A DNA stretch of 64,000 nucleotides from JACKCD01 sp041390905 (GCA_041390905.1 JAWKPA010000015.1:248001-312000); one strand, 5' to 3'. Positions 17,897 to 26,126 are shown, counted from the stretch's first letter. Program-made: numbers and translations. The notes: generated from the letters alone by a model not told the origin.

Positions 17897-18667
17897 ATGA
17901 CGATGATGCAGGGGCCATCCCCAAGTAAGGTTGAAGATATTGTTGTGTGTCGCAACGTTCATAAATGGTATGGTGAATTTGAAGCGCTGAAGGGTGTTGA
18001 CCTGGATGTGAAAACGGGTGAGGTGATTGTTATTCTGGGACCGTCAGGTTCTGGGAAATCAACATTTATCCGTTGCTTGAATCGTTTGGAAGAACATCAG
18101 GAAGGGCGCATTATTATTGATGGGATTGAACTGAGCCATGATTTGCGCAATATCAATGAAATTCGCCGTGAAGTGGGGATGGTTTTCCAACAGTTTAACT
18201 TGTTCCCCCATTTGACGGTAATGGAAAATATTACGCTGGCACCGATTCACGTGCGGAAATGGTCACGGGAACGGGCGGAAGAGCTGGCAATGCAGTGGCT
18301 GACGCGGGTTGGCATTCCGGAGCAGGCGGGTAAATATCCAGGACAGCTTTCGGGTGGGCAGCAGCAGCGTGTGGCTATTGCGCGGACGTTGACGATGCAG
18401 CCGCGTATTTTGCTGTTTGATGAACCAACATCGGCACTTGACCCGGAAATGATTAAAGAGGTGCTGGATGTGATGCGTGACCTGGCGCGGGGTGGCTATA
18501 CCATTTTGGCGGTGACGCATGAGATGGGTTTTGCGCGTGAGGTGGCAGATCGGGTGATTTTCTTTGATGCGGGCCAGATTGTAGAGACGAATCATCCGAG
18601 TGAGTTCTTTACGAATCCGAAGGAAGAACGGACGAAGTTGTTCTTGAACCAGATTTTGCATCATTAG
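17897..18667 (+). CDS. Amino-acid ABC transporter ATP-binding protein (AapP/GlnQ-like)
   Basis: A 256-residue ATPase that energises import. Walker A is GPSGSGKS, Q-loop VFQQFNLFPHLTV, ABC signature LSGGQQQRVAIAR, Walker B ILLFDEPTSALDPE, and the switch histidine is in AVTHEMGFAREVADRV. This wording is standard for polar-amino-acid transporters (GlnQ, AapP). The start ATG 17897 has GAGGAG 10 nt upstream. It is the last gene of the operon and is followed by a terminator made from two AACGGCCGTT copies. Binding protein, two permeases and ATPase together make a complete general L-amino-acid importer. Confidence 0.95.
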   Translation: MTMMQGPSPSKVEDIVVCRNVHKWYGEFEALKGVDLDVKTGEVIVILGPSGSGKSTFIRCLNRLEEHQEGRIIIDGIELSHDLRNINEIRREVGMVFQQFNLFPHLTVMENITLAPIHVRKWSRERAEELAMQWLTRVGIPEQAGKYPGQLSGGQQQRVAIARTLTMQPRILLFDEPTSALDPEMIKEVLDVMRDLARGGYTILAVTHEMGFAREVADRVIFFDAGQIVETNHPSEFFTNPKEERTKLFLNQILHH

Positions 18668-18693
18668 TCTGGTTTGGCAGGAAGAGGATGCAG

Positions 18694-18732
18694 GAGAAAA
18701 ACGGCCGTTTTGCAAAACGGCCGTTTTTTATT
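18694..18732 (+). terminator. Terminator built from paired AACGGCCGTT palindromes
   Basis: AAAAACGGCCGTTTT, then GC, then AAAACGGCCGTTTTTT (18698-18730). The two copies pair with each other across TTGCAA to make a long G+C-containing stem followed by six Ts, 30 bp after the ATPase stop. The same construction recurs at 25319-25358. Confidence 0.75.
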
Positions 18733-18770
18733 CCCATATTTTGGTAAGCCATATCACAACGACAAGTGGC

Positions 18771-18798
18771 TTGACACAAGTCGGTCTTGGGCTACACT
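18771..18798 (+). promoter_or_regulatory. Sigma-70 promoter of the thioredoxin gene
   Basis: TTGACA (18771-18776), a 16-bp spacer and TACACT (18793-18798), about 95 bp upstream of the ATG at 18895. Confidence 0.6.
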
Positions 18799-18894
18799 TT
18801 CTATGAAACTTTTCTAAAGAAGTAAGAAATTTGCCTTTTACCCTATCAATAAGGCAAAGAATTTATAAATAACCTTCTGTATTAGGAGAAAACA

Positions 18895-19224
18895 ATGAGC
18901 GAACTAACGATTGCGGTCACTGATGAAACCTTCAAGGCCGATGTACTTGATTCCAATATCCCTGTATTAGTAGACTTTTGGGCTGAGTGGTGTGGCCCAT
19001 GCCATATGATTGCACCCCATGTAGATGCTATTGCGGCAGAATTTCAGGGCAAATTGAAAGTAGCCAAGGTAGATATTGATGATAATCCGGCCGTTCCCGG
19101 TCGTTACGGAATTGTTGGTATTCCCACCCTGATGCTCTTCAAAGATGGCAAAGTTGTGGAGCGTGTGACAGGGGCTTTGCCCAAGGGTCGGATTCTGGCC
19201 CAGGTAGAGCCGCATTTGAATTGA
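18895..19224 (+). CDS. trxA: Thioredoxin
   Basis: A 109-residue cytoplasmic disulfide reductase with active site WCGPC (Cys33, Cys36), the upstream VLVDFWAEW strand, the cis-proline segment VGIPTLMLFKDGK and the conserved VDIDDNP. The length is normal for TrxA. TAGGAGAAAACA lies before ATG 18895. It is a single-gene unit with its own promoter and a strong terminator at 19276. One variation is His-Met after the CPC (CGPCHM) instead of the common CGPCKM/R. Confidence 0.95.
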   Translation: MSELTIAVTDETFKADVLDSNIPVLVDFWAEWCGPCHMIAPHVDAIAAEFQGKLKVAKVDIDDNPAVPGRYGIVGIPTLMLFKDGKVVERVTGALPKGRILAQVEPHLN

Positions 19225-19275
19225 TTTATGGTTGTTTGAAAGCGCAAAATGCGATTTTGAGAAAGGTGTTTTAAG

Positions 19276-19310
19276 AGCTCGTCCTGCGCTGTTGCGGGAC
19301 GAGCTTTTTT
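19276..19310 (+). terminator. Rho-independent terminator after trxA
   Basis: Stem AGCTCGTCC (19276-19284) pairs with GGACGAGCT (19297-19305), followed by TTTTT. It lies about 50 bp after the trxA stop and ahead of the next ribosome-binding site. Confidence 0.9.
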
Positions 19311-19328
19311 GTTTTGAGGAGGTAGGAA

Positions 19329-20261
19329 ATGGAAATTGCAATTATGATTGAGGGGCAACATGGGCTGACGTGGGAGCGGTGGCAGCGTGTGGCGCAGGCG
19401 GTGGAAGATTTGGGGTTTGCCGGGCTGTATCGCTCTGACCATTATACGAATGCTAACCCACCCGACATGGAGTCGCTGGAGCTTTGGGTGTCACTGACGT
19501 GGTTGGCGAGCCACACCAAACGGATTGAGTTTGGGCCGTTGGTGTCGCCCGTTTCCTTCCGCCACCCCACGATGACGGCGCGGATGGCGGCGGCAGTGGA
19601 TGATTTGTCGGGCGGGCGGCTAATTTTGGGGCTGGGTGCCGGCTGGCAGGTGCGGGAACATACAAACTATGGCTGGGATTTGCTGGATGTGGCTCCCCGT
19701 TTTGCCCGCTTTACCGAAGGGCTGGAGGTGATTACCCAACTGCTCAACAGCGACACGCCCGTTGATTTTGTTGGGGAATATTACCGCCTGCAAGAAGGGA
19801 TTTTGCTGCCGCGCCCGCAGCGGCCAGGTGGCCCGCCGATTTTGATTGGTGGCAATGGGCCACAGCTGACGCTGCCGCTAGTGGCGAAATATGCCAGCGA
19901 GTGGAATGGGGTTTACATCCCACCGGCGACGTTTGCCGAACGGAGTGGGCAGTTGGATGTGCTGCTGATGGCAAACGGCCGTTCTCCCCAATCCGTCCGC
20001 CGCTCCCTCATGACGGGTCTTATTTTTGGTGCCACCACGGCCGATGTTGAAGCCAAACTTGCCCCACGCAATATCACTGCCGCAGACGCTCGCGCCCGTG
20101 GCGTGGCTGTTGGTACCCCCAACGAACTGGTGGCGCAGCTTGGCGAATGGGCGGCCGTTGGCGTGCAGCGTATTATGTTGCAATGGATGGATCTGGATGA
20201 TGTAGATGGGTTGGAGCGGTTAGGAACGGCCGTTTTGCCTCAGGTTTCATCACAAGATTAG
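19329..20261 (+). CDS. LLM-class (luciferase-like) F420/flavin-dependent oxidoreductase
   Basis: A 310-residue TIM-barrel enzyme of the bacterial luciferase superfamily. Visible signatures are VEDLGFAGLYRSDHY near the start, PVSFRHPTMTARMAAAVDDLSGGRLILGLGAGW (family hallmark), RFARFTEGLEVI, and RPQRPGGPPILIGGNGPQ in the cofactor-binding region. Such enzymes use F420 or FMN to reduce or oxidise varied small molecules; the substrate cannot be read from sequence. It starts at ATG 19329 after GAGGAGGTAGG. It lies directly downstream of the trxA terminator with no obvious partner gene. Confidence 0.88.
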   Translation: MEIAIMIEGQHGLTWERWQRVAQAVEDLGFAGLYRSDHYTNANPPDMESLELWVSLTWLASHTKRIEFGPLVSPVSFRHPTMTARMAAAVDDLSGGRLILGLGAGWQVREHTNYGWDLLDVAPRFARFTEGLEVITQLLNSDTPVDFVGEYYRLQEGILLPRPQRPGGPPILIGGNGPQLTLPLVAKYASEWNGVYIPPATFAERSGQLDVLLMANGRSPQSVRRSLMTGLIFGATTADVEAKLAPRNITAADARARGVAVGTPNELVAQLGEWAAVGVQRIMLQWMDLDDVDGLERLGTAVLPQVSSQD

Positions 20262-20324
20262 AAGCTCAGTGTTCCAGTGTTGATTCGTTCTTAAGAAATC
20301 TGTCTCATTTTCAGCATGGGTTTA

Positions 20325-20500
20325 ATGTTTGAATGAGACGAACAAAAAGCCGCGAACAATTATAAAAAATATCAGATTATCCTTTGAAGAGGCAAAAAAA
20401 CTGTTTTTAATGATCCTTTTCTTGTGACCTTTCCGGATCCGTATCATTCAAAAAACAAGCAGCGTTTTATTAGCGTTGGATTGTCAGCCAATGGGAATCC
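20325..20500 (+). pseudogene. brnT: Remnant of a BrnT-type toxin gene
   Basis: Reading across frames reconstructs a BrnT ribonuclease toxin. ATG 20325 gives M-F-E-(TGA)-D-E-Q-K-A-A-N-N-Y-K-K, where TGA replaces the Trp of the usual FEWDE motif. After a frame change comes LSFEEAKKLF, and after a second change NDPFLVTFPDPYHSKNKQRF then ISVGLSANGN. Homology ends there. One nonsense change and two frameshifts make it inactive. No BrnA antitoxin gene follows; instead a dispersed repeat begins at 20604. The reconstruction rests on recalled family motifs, which match in order. Confidence 0.75.
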
Positions 20501-20603
20501 TGGTCGTAATTCTGCCGAGCGGATGCGGCTGCACCCCAAAACCGTTTGCAAAAGAGCGGATTGCCTAAAAACAGGTAGCCAATCATGGCGATAAAAGCTA
20601 TAT

Positions 20604-20680
20604 AACTTGCCCATTTAGAAGTTCAACTTCTTCTGAGAAGTTGAACTTTTTGCGTAACTTATTTAATCCTCGTTCCTTAT
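20604..20680. repeat. Dispersed 77-bp repeat with AGAAGTTCAACTT hairpin (copy A)
   Basis: Nearly identical to 33992-34068. It contains AACTTGCCCATTTAGAAG, an imperfect hairpin of GAAGTTCAACTTC with AGAAGTTGAACTT, then TTGCGTA(A/G)CTTATTTAAT and a CGTTCCT end. It overlaps the 3' end of the R2-like oxidase gene. A shorter relative of the hairpin occurs at 44787-44822. Confidence 0.85.
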
Positions 20681-21561
20681 TCTACAACTGCTTCCGTTAA
20701 CTGCTCAATCTCTGCCAGTGACATCCCCCGCGCCTTCTCCACCCGTTCAATCCGCTTTTGAAACTGCCCCAGCGCATAATCAACAAACACCTGCTCATCA
20801 AAGCCAAACGGAGCCGGATTATAAACGCCAAACGTCTCGCCAATAATCCCCAGCGCCGGAACCAGTAAAGTGTTCATCGTGTCCTCAACCACCGTCCATA
20901 AGCTGTCGTCGGTGGCAATGAGGCGTGACAGCAAAAAAACGCCGTAGGCGATATGGCGTGATTCATCTTGCTTGAGCAGTTCAATGCCGCGCCGCGTGCC
21001 GGGCAAAATATTATTTTGCGCCAACGCGCTGAAATAGGCGTGGTAGCCGGTTTCAGCCAAAATGCCTTCCACGACCAAATTGTAGGTGACGGCTGCCCGC
21101 ACCTGTGCCACCGGCGACCGGTCAGTGTGCAACGCCTGCAAGGCGGTGGGCAGTGCCTCATAAAAAATTTCGCGGTAGCTGCTGCTTTGGTAATGCGCCA
21201 AGTCAAAGTCTGAGCCAGCGACTTCGCTGAGGAAGCGGTTGAAAAAGTCGGTGTGTTTGGCTTCTTCAAAGAGGAAGGTGGTGAGATACATCTCTTCTTC
21301 CAGCCGACCCTCAGCGGCGATGGTCATGATGAGGGGCAGCAGATCGAGGGTGACAGCTTCTTCGCCCGCTTGAAAGAGGGAGGTGAGGCAGAGCAGGAGG
21401 TCTTGCTCAACGGCCGTTAATCCCGCCCAATCCACCACATCCTGCCGCAAATCAATTTCGCTGGGATTCCATACCCCCAGCCGTTTCGCTTTTTCATACA
21501 ATCTCATCGGCGTTGAATGCCGCCGTAACCCTCGACTAGTCGTCACAAATGTGTCGCGCAT
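20677..21561 (-). CDS. R2-like ligand-binding oxidase (R2lox), Mn/Fe ferritin-like protein
   Basis: This 294-residue helical-bundle protein is related to ribonucleotide reductase R2 but belongs to the R2lox group. All expected metal ligands can be placed: Glu68 (FQAGEEAVT), Glu100 and His103 (FEEAKH), Glu165 (NLVVEG), Glu200 and His203 (DESRHIAYG). The Val and Tyr that form the characteristic ether cross-link in studied R2lox proteins also fit, at Val70 and Tyr160. The usual length is about 300. The start ATG 21561 has GGGAG upstream. R2lox proteins assemble a Mn/Fe site and bind a long-chain fatty acid; the physiological reaction is unsettled. It stands alone, with no nrdA/E nearby. Confidence 0.88.
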   Translation of the reverse strand: MRDTFVTTSRGLRRHSTPMRLYEKAKRLGVWNPSEIDLRQDVVDWAGLTAVEQDLLLCLTSLFQAGEEAVTLDLLPLIMTIAAEGRLEEEMYLTTFLFEEAKHTDFFNRFLSEVAGSDFDLAHYQSSSYREIFYEALPTALQALHTDRSPVAQVRAAVTYNLVVEGILAETGYHAYFSALAQNNILPGTRRGIELLKQDESRHIAYGVFLLSRLIATDDSLWTVVEDTMNTLLVPALGIIGETFGVYNPAPFGFDEQVFVDYALGQFQKRIERVEKARGMSLAEIEQLTEAVVE

Positions 21562-21677
21562 AGTGTTCTCCCTGTAATGGTACGCATATTGCTTTGCTTT
21601 GGTCTGGTTCGTATCACACCTACGTCCATTCCCAAACCCCTAGTGTAACCCAACGCCCATACGATTTAGCTTACATC

Positions 21678-21706
21678 TTTACGCCGCCCGCAAAATTTTG
21701 TAGAAT
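21678..21706 (+). promoter_or_regulatory. Candidate promoter of the exported protein gene
   Basis: TTTACG (21678-21683), a 17-bp spacer and TAGAAT (21701-21706), 42 bp upstream of the ATG at 21748. Confidence 0.4.
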
Positions 21707-21747
21707 GCCCGAATGCAAGGAACCAAGGTTGGGTTTAAGGAGCATTT

Positions 21748-23616
21748 ATGAATTTTCCCCAATGGATGAAAGCTGTTTTTTTACTTGTTATTTTGTTTAT
21801 CGGTAGCTGGCTGCTGTGGAATGTGCAGCAGCCAGCGCTGGAGGGGGCGCAGCGGCAGCAGGCGATGCGCTTGTTGGCACCGGCCGGGCAAGCGGTGGGG
21901 AGTGACCCAGAGTGGCAGGGAGAAACGGCCGTTTCTCACGCCACCGTCAACCTCCAAACCCTCCAGCCCGGCCAATATGCCCCCGACAGCCCCTACGCCA
22001 CCTGGCTACGCAGCCCCGATGCCCGCAGCGAGCATTTGCGTAGCCCTGCTGAGCTGGCCGAACTGGCCGCCGCGTCCGCCGGATTGCAGCCCAATCAGCG
22101 TGTGCTACAGCCCAACGCCGTTGCCAAATCCCCCACCGTTGGCCTCGGCTTCCCCTCCATTGATGTCAATGCGTGTTGTGGTGGTGGTGCCAGCGCCCCG
22201 CCTGACCCCGAACTGGCGGCCGGCCCCAATCACCTCATTGCCGCCGTTAACATTGCCTTTGAAATTTATGACAAAAGCGGCAACTCCCTGGTTGGCCCCG
22301 TGGCCTTCCAGGATTTCTTCACCTCGCTAGGTGGCGAATGTATTGTAGATGGTTTCTTTGACAGCATCTTTGACCCCAACGCCCTTTACGACGAGTCTGC
22401 CGACCGGTTTATCATTGGGCTGGACGGCAACGGCAACAGCTACTGCGTTGGTGTCTCCAAAACCAGCGATCCCACTGGCGAATGGAACCTCTATGAATTC
22501 CCGGCCAATGTTAACGGCAACTTTTTTGATTATCCCCATGCGGGCGTGGGACGCGATGCTATCTACATGGGCGGCAATATGTTTGCTGGCAACAGCTTTG
22601 CTGAAGGGCGCGTGTGGGCATTTGACAAACAGGCGATGTACAATGGCAATGCCAGCCCCGCCTTTGTCACCCATTCCACCGGCGATGACGATACGCCGCA
22701 GCCCATCAACCTCCACGGCTTTGCCCAGGGTACCTGGCCCAGCAGTGGCCCCCACTACATCCTCACCGACCGCAACTACAATGGCGAGACGTATGAACTG
22801 TATAGCTGGGAAGCACCCTTTGGCAGCAATAAGCTGACCGATGAGACAACGCTTGATTTGCCCGCCGTTCATGGTGTGGCCGTGGGCGCACCCGTCAACA
22901 GCGTGCAGCAGGGTGGCAGCAGCGGCGGCGACATCATGGGCAACGATTTTCGCCCGCTTGACTTTGAGTACCGCAACGGGTCTGGCTGGACGGCGATGAC
23001 GGTGGCCTGCAACCCTGGCAATGGGGTGGTTAACTGCGTGCAGTGGGCAGAAATTAATCTGGCCGCGCAAACGGTGGTGCAAACGGGCGTATTGGGCAGC
23101 AACAATACCTTTCGCTACTTTCCCGATGTGGCCGCCAACCAGTGCGGTGACGTGGTAGTAGGCTACAGTCGCTCCAGCACCAGCAGTTTTGCCGGGGTTT
23201 ATGCGGCCGGCCGTGAAGCCAGCGAAACTCTCGGTCAGTTGGGGGGCGAGGTGGAAGTTAAAGCCGGGGAGCGGCGTTACCAATCGTTTAGCGGTGATGG
23301 CCCGCCGCACCGCTGGGGTGACTACACCGGCATGACCATTGACCCTGACGGCAAGACGTTTTGGTATTTGGGTGAATACAGCAAGAATCTGAGTAACCCG
23401 TATAACGTTTTTTGGGGCACCTACATCGGTAGCTTAAGCTACCCTGACTGTGATGGCACAACGGATCCAACGGCCACACCAACCGCTACGGCAACGGCAA
23501 CGGCTACACCGACTGCTACCGCTACAGCGACAGCTACGGCAACGATGACCCCAACGGCCACGGCTACCGCAGAGGTCAATAAATACGTGGTGCAGTTGCC
23601 CATTATTCGTAAGTAG
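21748..23616 (+). CDS. Exported protein with Thr/Ala/Pro-rich linker and C-terminal QLPIIRK tail
   Basis: 622 residues. One hydrophobic N-terminal segment (about 8-26) acts as signal or anchor. The central region has motifs such as PDPELAAGPNHLIAAVN, FDPNALYDESADRFII and DYPHAGVGRDAIYMGGNMF, suggesting a repeated-blade (beta-propeller-like) extracellular fold. A low-complexity linker of about 35 residues (TPTATATATATPTAT style) precedes the short end KYVVQLPIIRK. Similar linker-plus-tail ends occur in many Chloroflexota exported proteins as I know them, and a YLPLV end occurs in the protein at 29193. The start has AAGGAG 6 nt upstream. I cannot assign an enzymatic function. Confidence 0.8.
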   Translation: MNFPQWMKAVFLLVILFIGSWLLWNVQQPALEGAQRQQAMRLLAPAGQAVGSDPEWQGETAVSHATVNLQTLQPGQYAPDSPYATWLRSPDARSEHLRSPAELAELAAASAGLQPNQRVLQPNAVAKSPTVGLGFPSIDVNACCGGGASAPPDPELAAGPNHLIAAVNIAFEIYDKSGNSLVGPVAFQDFFTSLGGECIVDGFFDSIFDPNALYDESADRFIIGLDGNGNSYCVGVSKTSDPTGEWNLYEFPANVNGNFFDYPHAGVGRDAIYMGGNMFAGNSFAEGRVWAFDKQAMYNGNASPAFVTHSTGDDDTPQPINLHGFAQGTWPSSGPHYILTDRNYNGETYELYSWEAPFGSNKLTDETTLDLPAVHGVAVGAPVNSVQQGGSSGGDIMGNDFRPLDFEYRNGSGWTAMTVACNPGNGVVNCVQWAEINLAAQTVVQTGVLGSNNTFRYFPDVAANQCGDVVVGYSRSSTSSFAGVYAAGREASETLGQLGGEVEVKAGERRYQSFSGDGPPHRWGDYTGMTIDPDGKTFWYLGEYSKNLSNPYNVFWGTYIGSLSYPDCDGTTDPTATPTATATATATPTATATATATATMTPTATATAEVNKYVVQLPIIRK

Positions 23617-23771
23617 CATCGGTTAACGAGAATTGGGTGGGTGGCGGCAACGGGAGGGGCGTATCGCATACGCCCCTCCCCCAATACGGGTTGCCTTATT
23701 TGCCTGTCAGGGTGGGGCTGCATACAATCTTTGCTGTCTACTCAGTTGAGTAACATGTGGAGGTTGATGTC

Positions 23772-24722
23772 TTGTCTAACAAAAAACTGTTTTGCCTACT
23801 GGTTCTGGGTCTGTTATTGGCGGCGTGTGGGGAAGTGCCGGTGGTGTTGCCAACGGCCGTTTCTCCGGCGGAAGTGGCAGTGGTAGTGAAGGAAACGGCC
23901 GTTCCTACCGTCCCCGCCACCTGGACACCCCAGGCAGTGGCTGACGCGCCTACCCCAGACGCTACTGAACTTGTGCCGCCAACCAGCACCCCATTGCCAA
24001 CAAGGGTGATTCCAACCAACACAACTGTGCCAACGGCCACGGCTACGGTGACAGAAACGGCCGTTCCTGTCACCAACACCCCCATTCCACCTACCCCCAT
24101 TCCCACCAACACCCCCGTTGCCCCATCCGGCCAGCCCACCGGAGCCAACCTGCTGCCCAACCCCTCTTTTGAAGAAGGCCACTACAACATGAATGGCGTT
24201 GCCGAACTACAGCTTCCCAACGGCTGGCTGTTTGAATGGGACGAAGGACCAACGGGGTACGGCACCGAAGCCTGGGATGTGTGGGTGCGCCCCGAAACTC
24301 GCGTCCTTTCCGACGCCTTTTTGCCCGTCAGCGAACATGCCCTCTACATTTGGGATGGAAACCATACGGTCAAAATTTTTAAGGGGCATGGAGCCATTAG
24401 CTACCGACTCCTAACCGATGTAGTTCTTCAGCCCGGCGCATACGAGCTAAAAATATCTTACTTCCCCGACTTGGTTATGGGTTATCACAACGACCAAAAG
24501 CTGTATGCCGATGATCCCCTCGCCGGAGAAATTCGCCTCTTTGCTGATGGCAATGTGACGGGCTGGATTTTTCCCGCTTTTGGGCAGCGCAATACCACCA
24601 TTTTGACCTTCACTGTGGACAGTACCCACATGGTGCGCGTTGGCTTTGCAGCGCGTGGCCGTTTTGCCCTCAACAACAACGGCTGGTTTATGGATGATTG
24701 GTCATTGCGCCGGCTGGAATAG
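23772..24722 (+). CDS. Lipoprotein with Thr/Pro-rich linker and C-terminal carbohydrate-binding-like domain
   Basis: About 316 residues. The likely start is TTG 23772 (LSNKKLFCLLVLG), because GGAGG at 23759-23763 is correctly spaced; a GTG at 23757 is also in frame. The lipobox is LLAAC. A linker of roughly 100 residues rich in Thr, Pro and Val (with repeated TNTP/PTPIPTNT units) follows. The C-terminal domain begins NLLPNPSFEEGHY, the usual opening of CBM-like jelly-roll modules, and ends with a GWFMDDWSL-type strand. Three AACGGCCGTT copies fall in the linker and encode its ETAVP and PTAVS phrases. Predicted to be anchored on the outer side of the membrane and to bind glycans. Confidence 0.8.
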   Translation: MSNKKLFCLLVLGLLLAACGEVPVVLPTAVSPAEVAVVVKETAVPTVPATWTPQAVADAPTPDATELVPPTSTPLPTRVIPTNTTVPTATATVTETAVPVTNTPIPPTPIPTNTPVAPSGQPTGANLLPNPSFEEGHYNMNGVAELQLPNGWLFEWDEGPTGYGTEAWDVWVRPETRVLSDAFLPVSEHALYIWDGNHTVKIFKGHGAISYRLLTDVVLQPGAYELKISYFPDLVMGYHNDQKLYADDPLAGEIRLFADGNVTGWIFPAFGQRNTTILTFTVDSTHMVRVGFAARGRFALNNNGWFMDDWSLRRLE

Positions 24723-24762
24723 CCGTTTAGCGCAACTTTTTTTTGCGGGGGACGTATAGCAT

Positions 24763-24782
24763 CATGTGAAGTAATTCACGTG
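24763..24782. promoter_or_regulatory. Inverted repeat upstream of the helical protein gene
   Basis: CATGTGAA, GTAA, TTCACGTG (one G-T pair), 38 bp before ATG 24820. It could be an operator or a small leader hairpin. Confidence 0.3.
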
Positions 24783-24819
24783 AGCAAAAACTATTTATCC
24801 GACAGGAGCGGTATAAGCG

Positions 24820-25287
24820 ATGAGTGAAGAAACAACCCCCAGTGTAGAAGAGATCAAGGAACGGCTCAAGGTTGAGATTCCTGTTGAAGAAGACACTGTA
24901 GCCAAGGCGGCACCAGAAGCGGCGAAAGAGATGGATATTGTTGAAGAACTGCGCGGTTTGGGCAAGCAGTTTGCCGACACGCTGCAAACGATGTGGAACA
25001 GCGACGAACGGCAGCGGGTGGAAGCGGAAGTCCGTGATGGCTTTAAGTCGTTTGTGGACGAAGTGGACAAGATGATTGGTCAGGTGCGCGAGAACGCCAA
25101 CACGGCCAAGGTGAAGGAAGAAGCGGCTAAGATGACCAACAAGGTTGAGTCTAGTGAATTTGGCCGCAAGGCGCAGAAAAGCATTGTCCAGGGGCTGCAT
25201 TGGCTGAGTGCCGAGTTGGGTAAACTGGCAGATCAATTTACGCCAACGGAAAAGGAAGCCACGACTGAGGAAGCCCAGGAAGAGTAG
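24820..25287 (+). CDS. Unknown acidic helical protein, paralog of the protein at 34521
   Basis: 155 residues, highly charged and almost entirely alpha-helical in composition, with no signal peptide. The middle reads as a long amphipathic helix (VRDGFKSFVDEVDKMIGQVR). The C-terminal block GLHWLSAELGKLADQFTPTEK closely matches GLQWLSQQLARLADRFTPAEK in the second gene, and VRDG recurs in both. A start ATG 24820 after GACAGGAGCGG is reasonable. I do not recognise a named family; the style resembles apolipoprotein-like or stress-related helical proteins. It is followed by a terminator made of two AACGGCCGTT palindromes. Confidence 0.75.
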   Translation: MSEETTPSVEEIKERLKVEIPVEEDTVAKAAPEAAKEMDIVEELRGLGKQFADTLQTMWNSDERQRVEAEVRDGFKSFVDEVDKMIGQVRENANTAKVKEEAAKMTNKVESSEFGRKAQKSIVQGLHWLSAELGKLADQFTPTEKEATTEEAQEE

Positions 25288-25318
25288 CTCAAGCTTTTGC
25301 GTGTTCATCGAATGTTGA

Positions 25319-25358
25319 TGGAAACGGCCGTTTTTTGCAGAAAACGGCCGTTTTTTCT
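25319..25358 (+). terminator. Terminator built from paired AACGGCCGTT palindromes
   Basis: GAAACGGCCGTTTTTTGCAG then AAAACGGCCGTTTTTTC: two palindrome copies 20 bp apart can pair with each other, each followed by six Ts, about 35 bp after the preceding stop. Confidence 0.7.
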
Positions 25359-25386
25359 TCTCCCAAATTTTCACGCCCGGTCACGG

Positions 25387-25415
25387 TTGACCCGCTCCGC
25401 CACACCGTTTATAAT
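25387..25415 (+). promoter_or_regulatory. Strong sigma-70 promoter of tadA, giving a leaderless mRNA
   Basis: TTGACC (25387-25392), exactly 17 bp, then the consensus TATAAT (25410-25415). Transcription would start about 25422, only 1-3 nt before the GTG at 25424. Confidence 0.75.
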
Positions 25416-25423
25416 TCCCCTCC

Positions 25424-25927
25424 GTGGGGAAAGCGCACATTAAAAAACAGGACAACATACAGCTTGCTGACGATGAACGTTGGATGCAAGAAGCCCTTAT
25501 CGAAGCCGAAAAAGCCGCTGTAGCGGGCGAAGTTCCCGTAGGTGCAGTTGTTGTGCTAGAAGGTCAAATCATCGGTCGTGGACACAACCGTAAGGAATGC
25601 GACCAAGATCCGACAGCACATGCTGAAATGATTGCCCTGCGCGAAGCCGCCGACACAGTGGGCAATTGGCGGCTGTTGGGCGCAACGCTTTATTGTACTC
25701 TTGAACCTTGCCCGATGTGCGCGGGGGCCATGATTCAGGCAAGGTTACCCCGGTTGGTTTATGGTTCCCATGACATTCGCTTCGGTGCCGATGGCTCCAT
25801 TGTAGATGTATTACGCAATGAGTCATTTAACCATCGCGTGGCGATTACACGGGGCATTCTTGAAGAAGAATCAGGTATTTTAATGCAGCAGTTCTTTCGC
25901 TCCTTGCGTGAGAAGCGCGGCAAATGA
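25424..25927 (+). CDS. tadA: tRNA-specific adenosine deaminase
   Basis: A 167-residue zinc deaminase that converts A34 to inosine in tRNA-Arg(ACG). The zinc site is complete: HAE (His66, Glu68 as proton shuttle) and CTLEPCPMCAGAM (Cys96, Cys99). GEVPVGAVVV and RLPRLVYGSHD are typical of TadA. GTG 25424 is taken as start because the promoter places the transcript's 5' end there, implying a leaderless message; the ATG at 25484 (MQEALIEAEKAA) would remove part of the first helix. It lies just upstream of tRNA-Ser, a sensible translation neighbourhood. Confidence 0.92.
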   Translation: MGKAHIKKQDNIQLADDERWMQEALIEAEKAAVAGEVPVGAVVVLEGQIIGRGHNRKECDQDPTAHAEMIALREAADTVGNWRLLGATLYCTLEPCPMCAGAMIQARLPRLVYGSHDIRFGADGSIVDVLRNESFNHRVAITRGILEEESGILMQQFFRSLREKRGK

Positions 25928-25964
25928 TGTGGTTCTGTTAACAACGCAACTAAATACTTTATCT

Positions 25965-26051
25965 GGAGAGGTGCCAGAGTGGACGATTGGGGTGCTCTCG
26001 AAAAGCACTGTGGCTTCACGGTCACCGTGGGTTCGAATCCCACCCTCTCCG
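25965..26051 (+). tRNA. tRNA-Ser (anticodon CGA)
   Basis: 87 nt. Acceptor GGAGAGG (25965-25971) pairs with CCTCTCC (26044-26050), discriminator G. The anticodon stem GTGCT/AGCAC encloses loop CTCGAAA with anticodon CGA at 25999-26001. A long variable arm typical of class II tRNAs and a GGTTCGAATC T-loop are present. CCA is not encoded. Confidence 0.95.
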
Positions 26052-26057
26052 CCTGAC

Positions 26058-26087
26058 AAAAAAGGACGCGATATCGCGTCCTTTTTT
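26058..26087 (+). terminator. Terminator after tRNA-Ser
   Basis: The palindromic stem AAAGGACGCG/CGCGTCCTTT around ATAT, flanked by A- and T-runs, starts 7 bp after the tRNA. Confidence 0.9.
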
Positions 26088-26126
26088 GTTGCCAGATGAC
26101 TGAACGTGTCATATGCTTGTCTGTTT

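Noticed and set aside
22327..23310. 327-codon minus-strand frame opposite the exported protein
   Set aside because: The plus-strand protein has signal, linker and ribosome-binding site; this frame has none.
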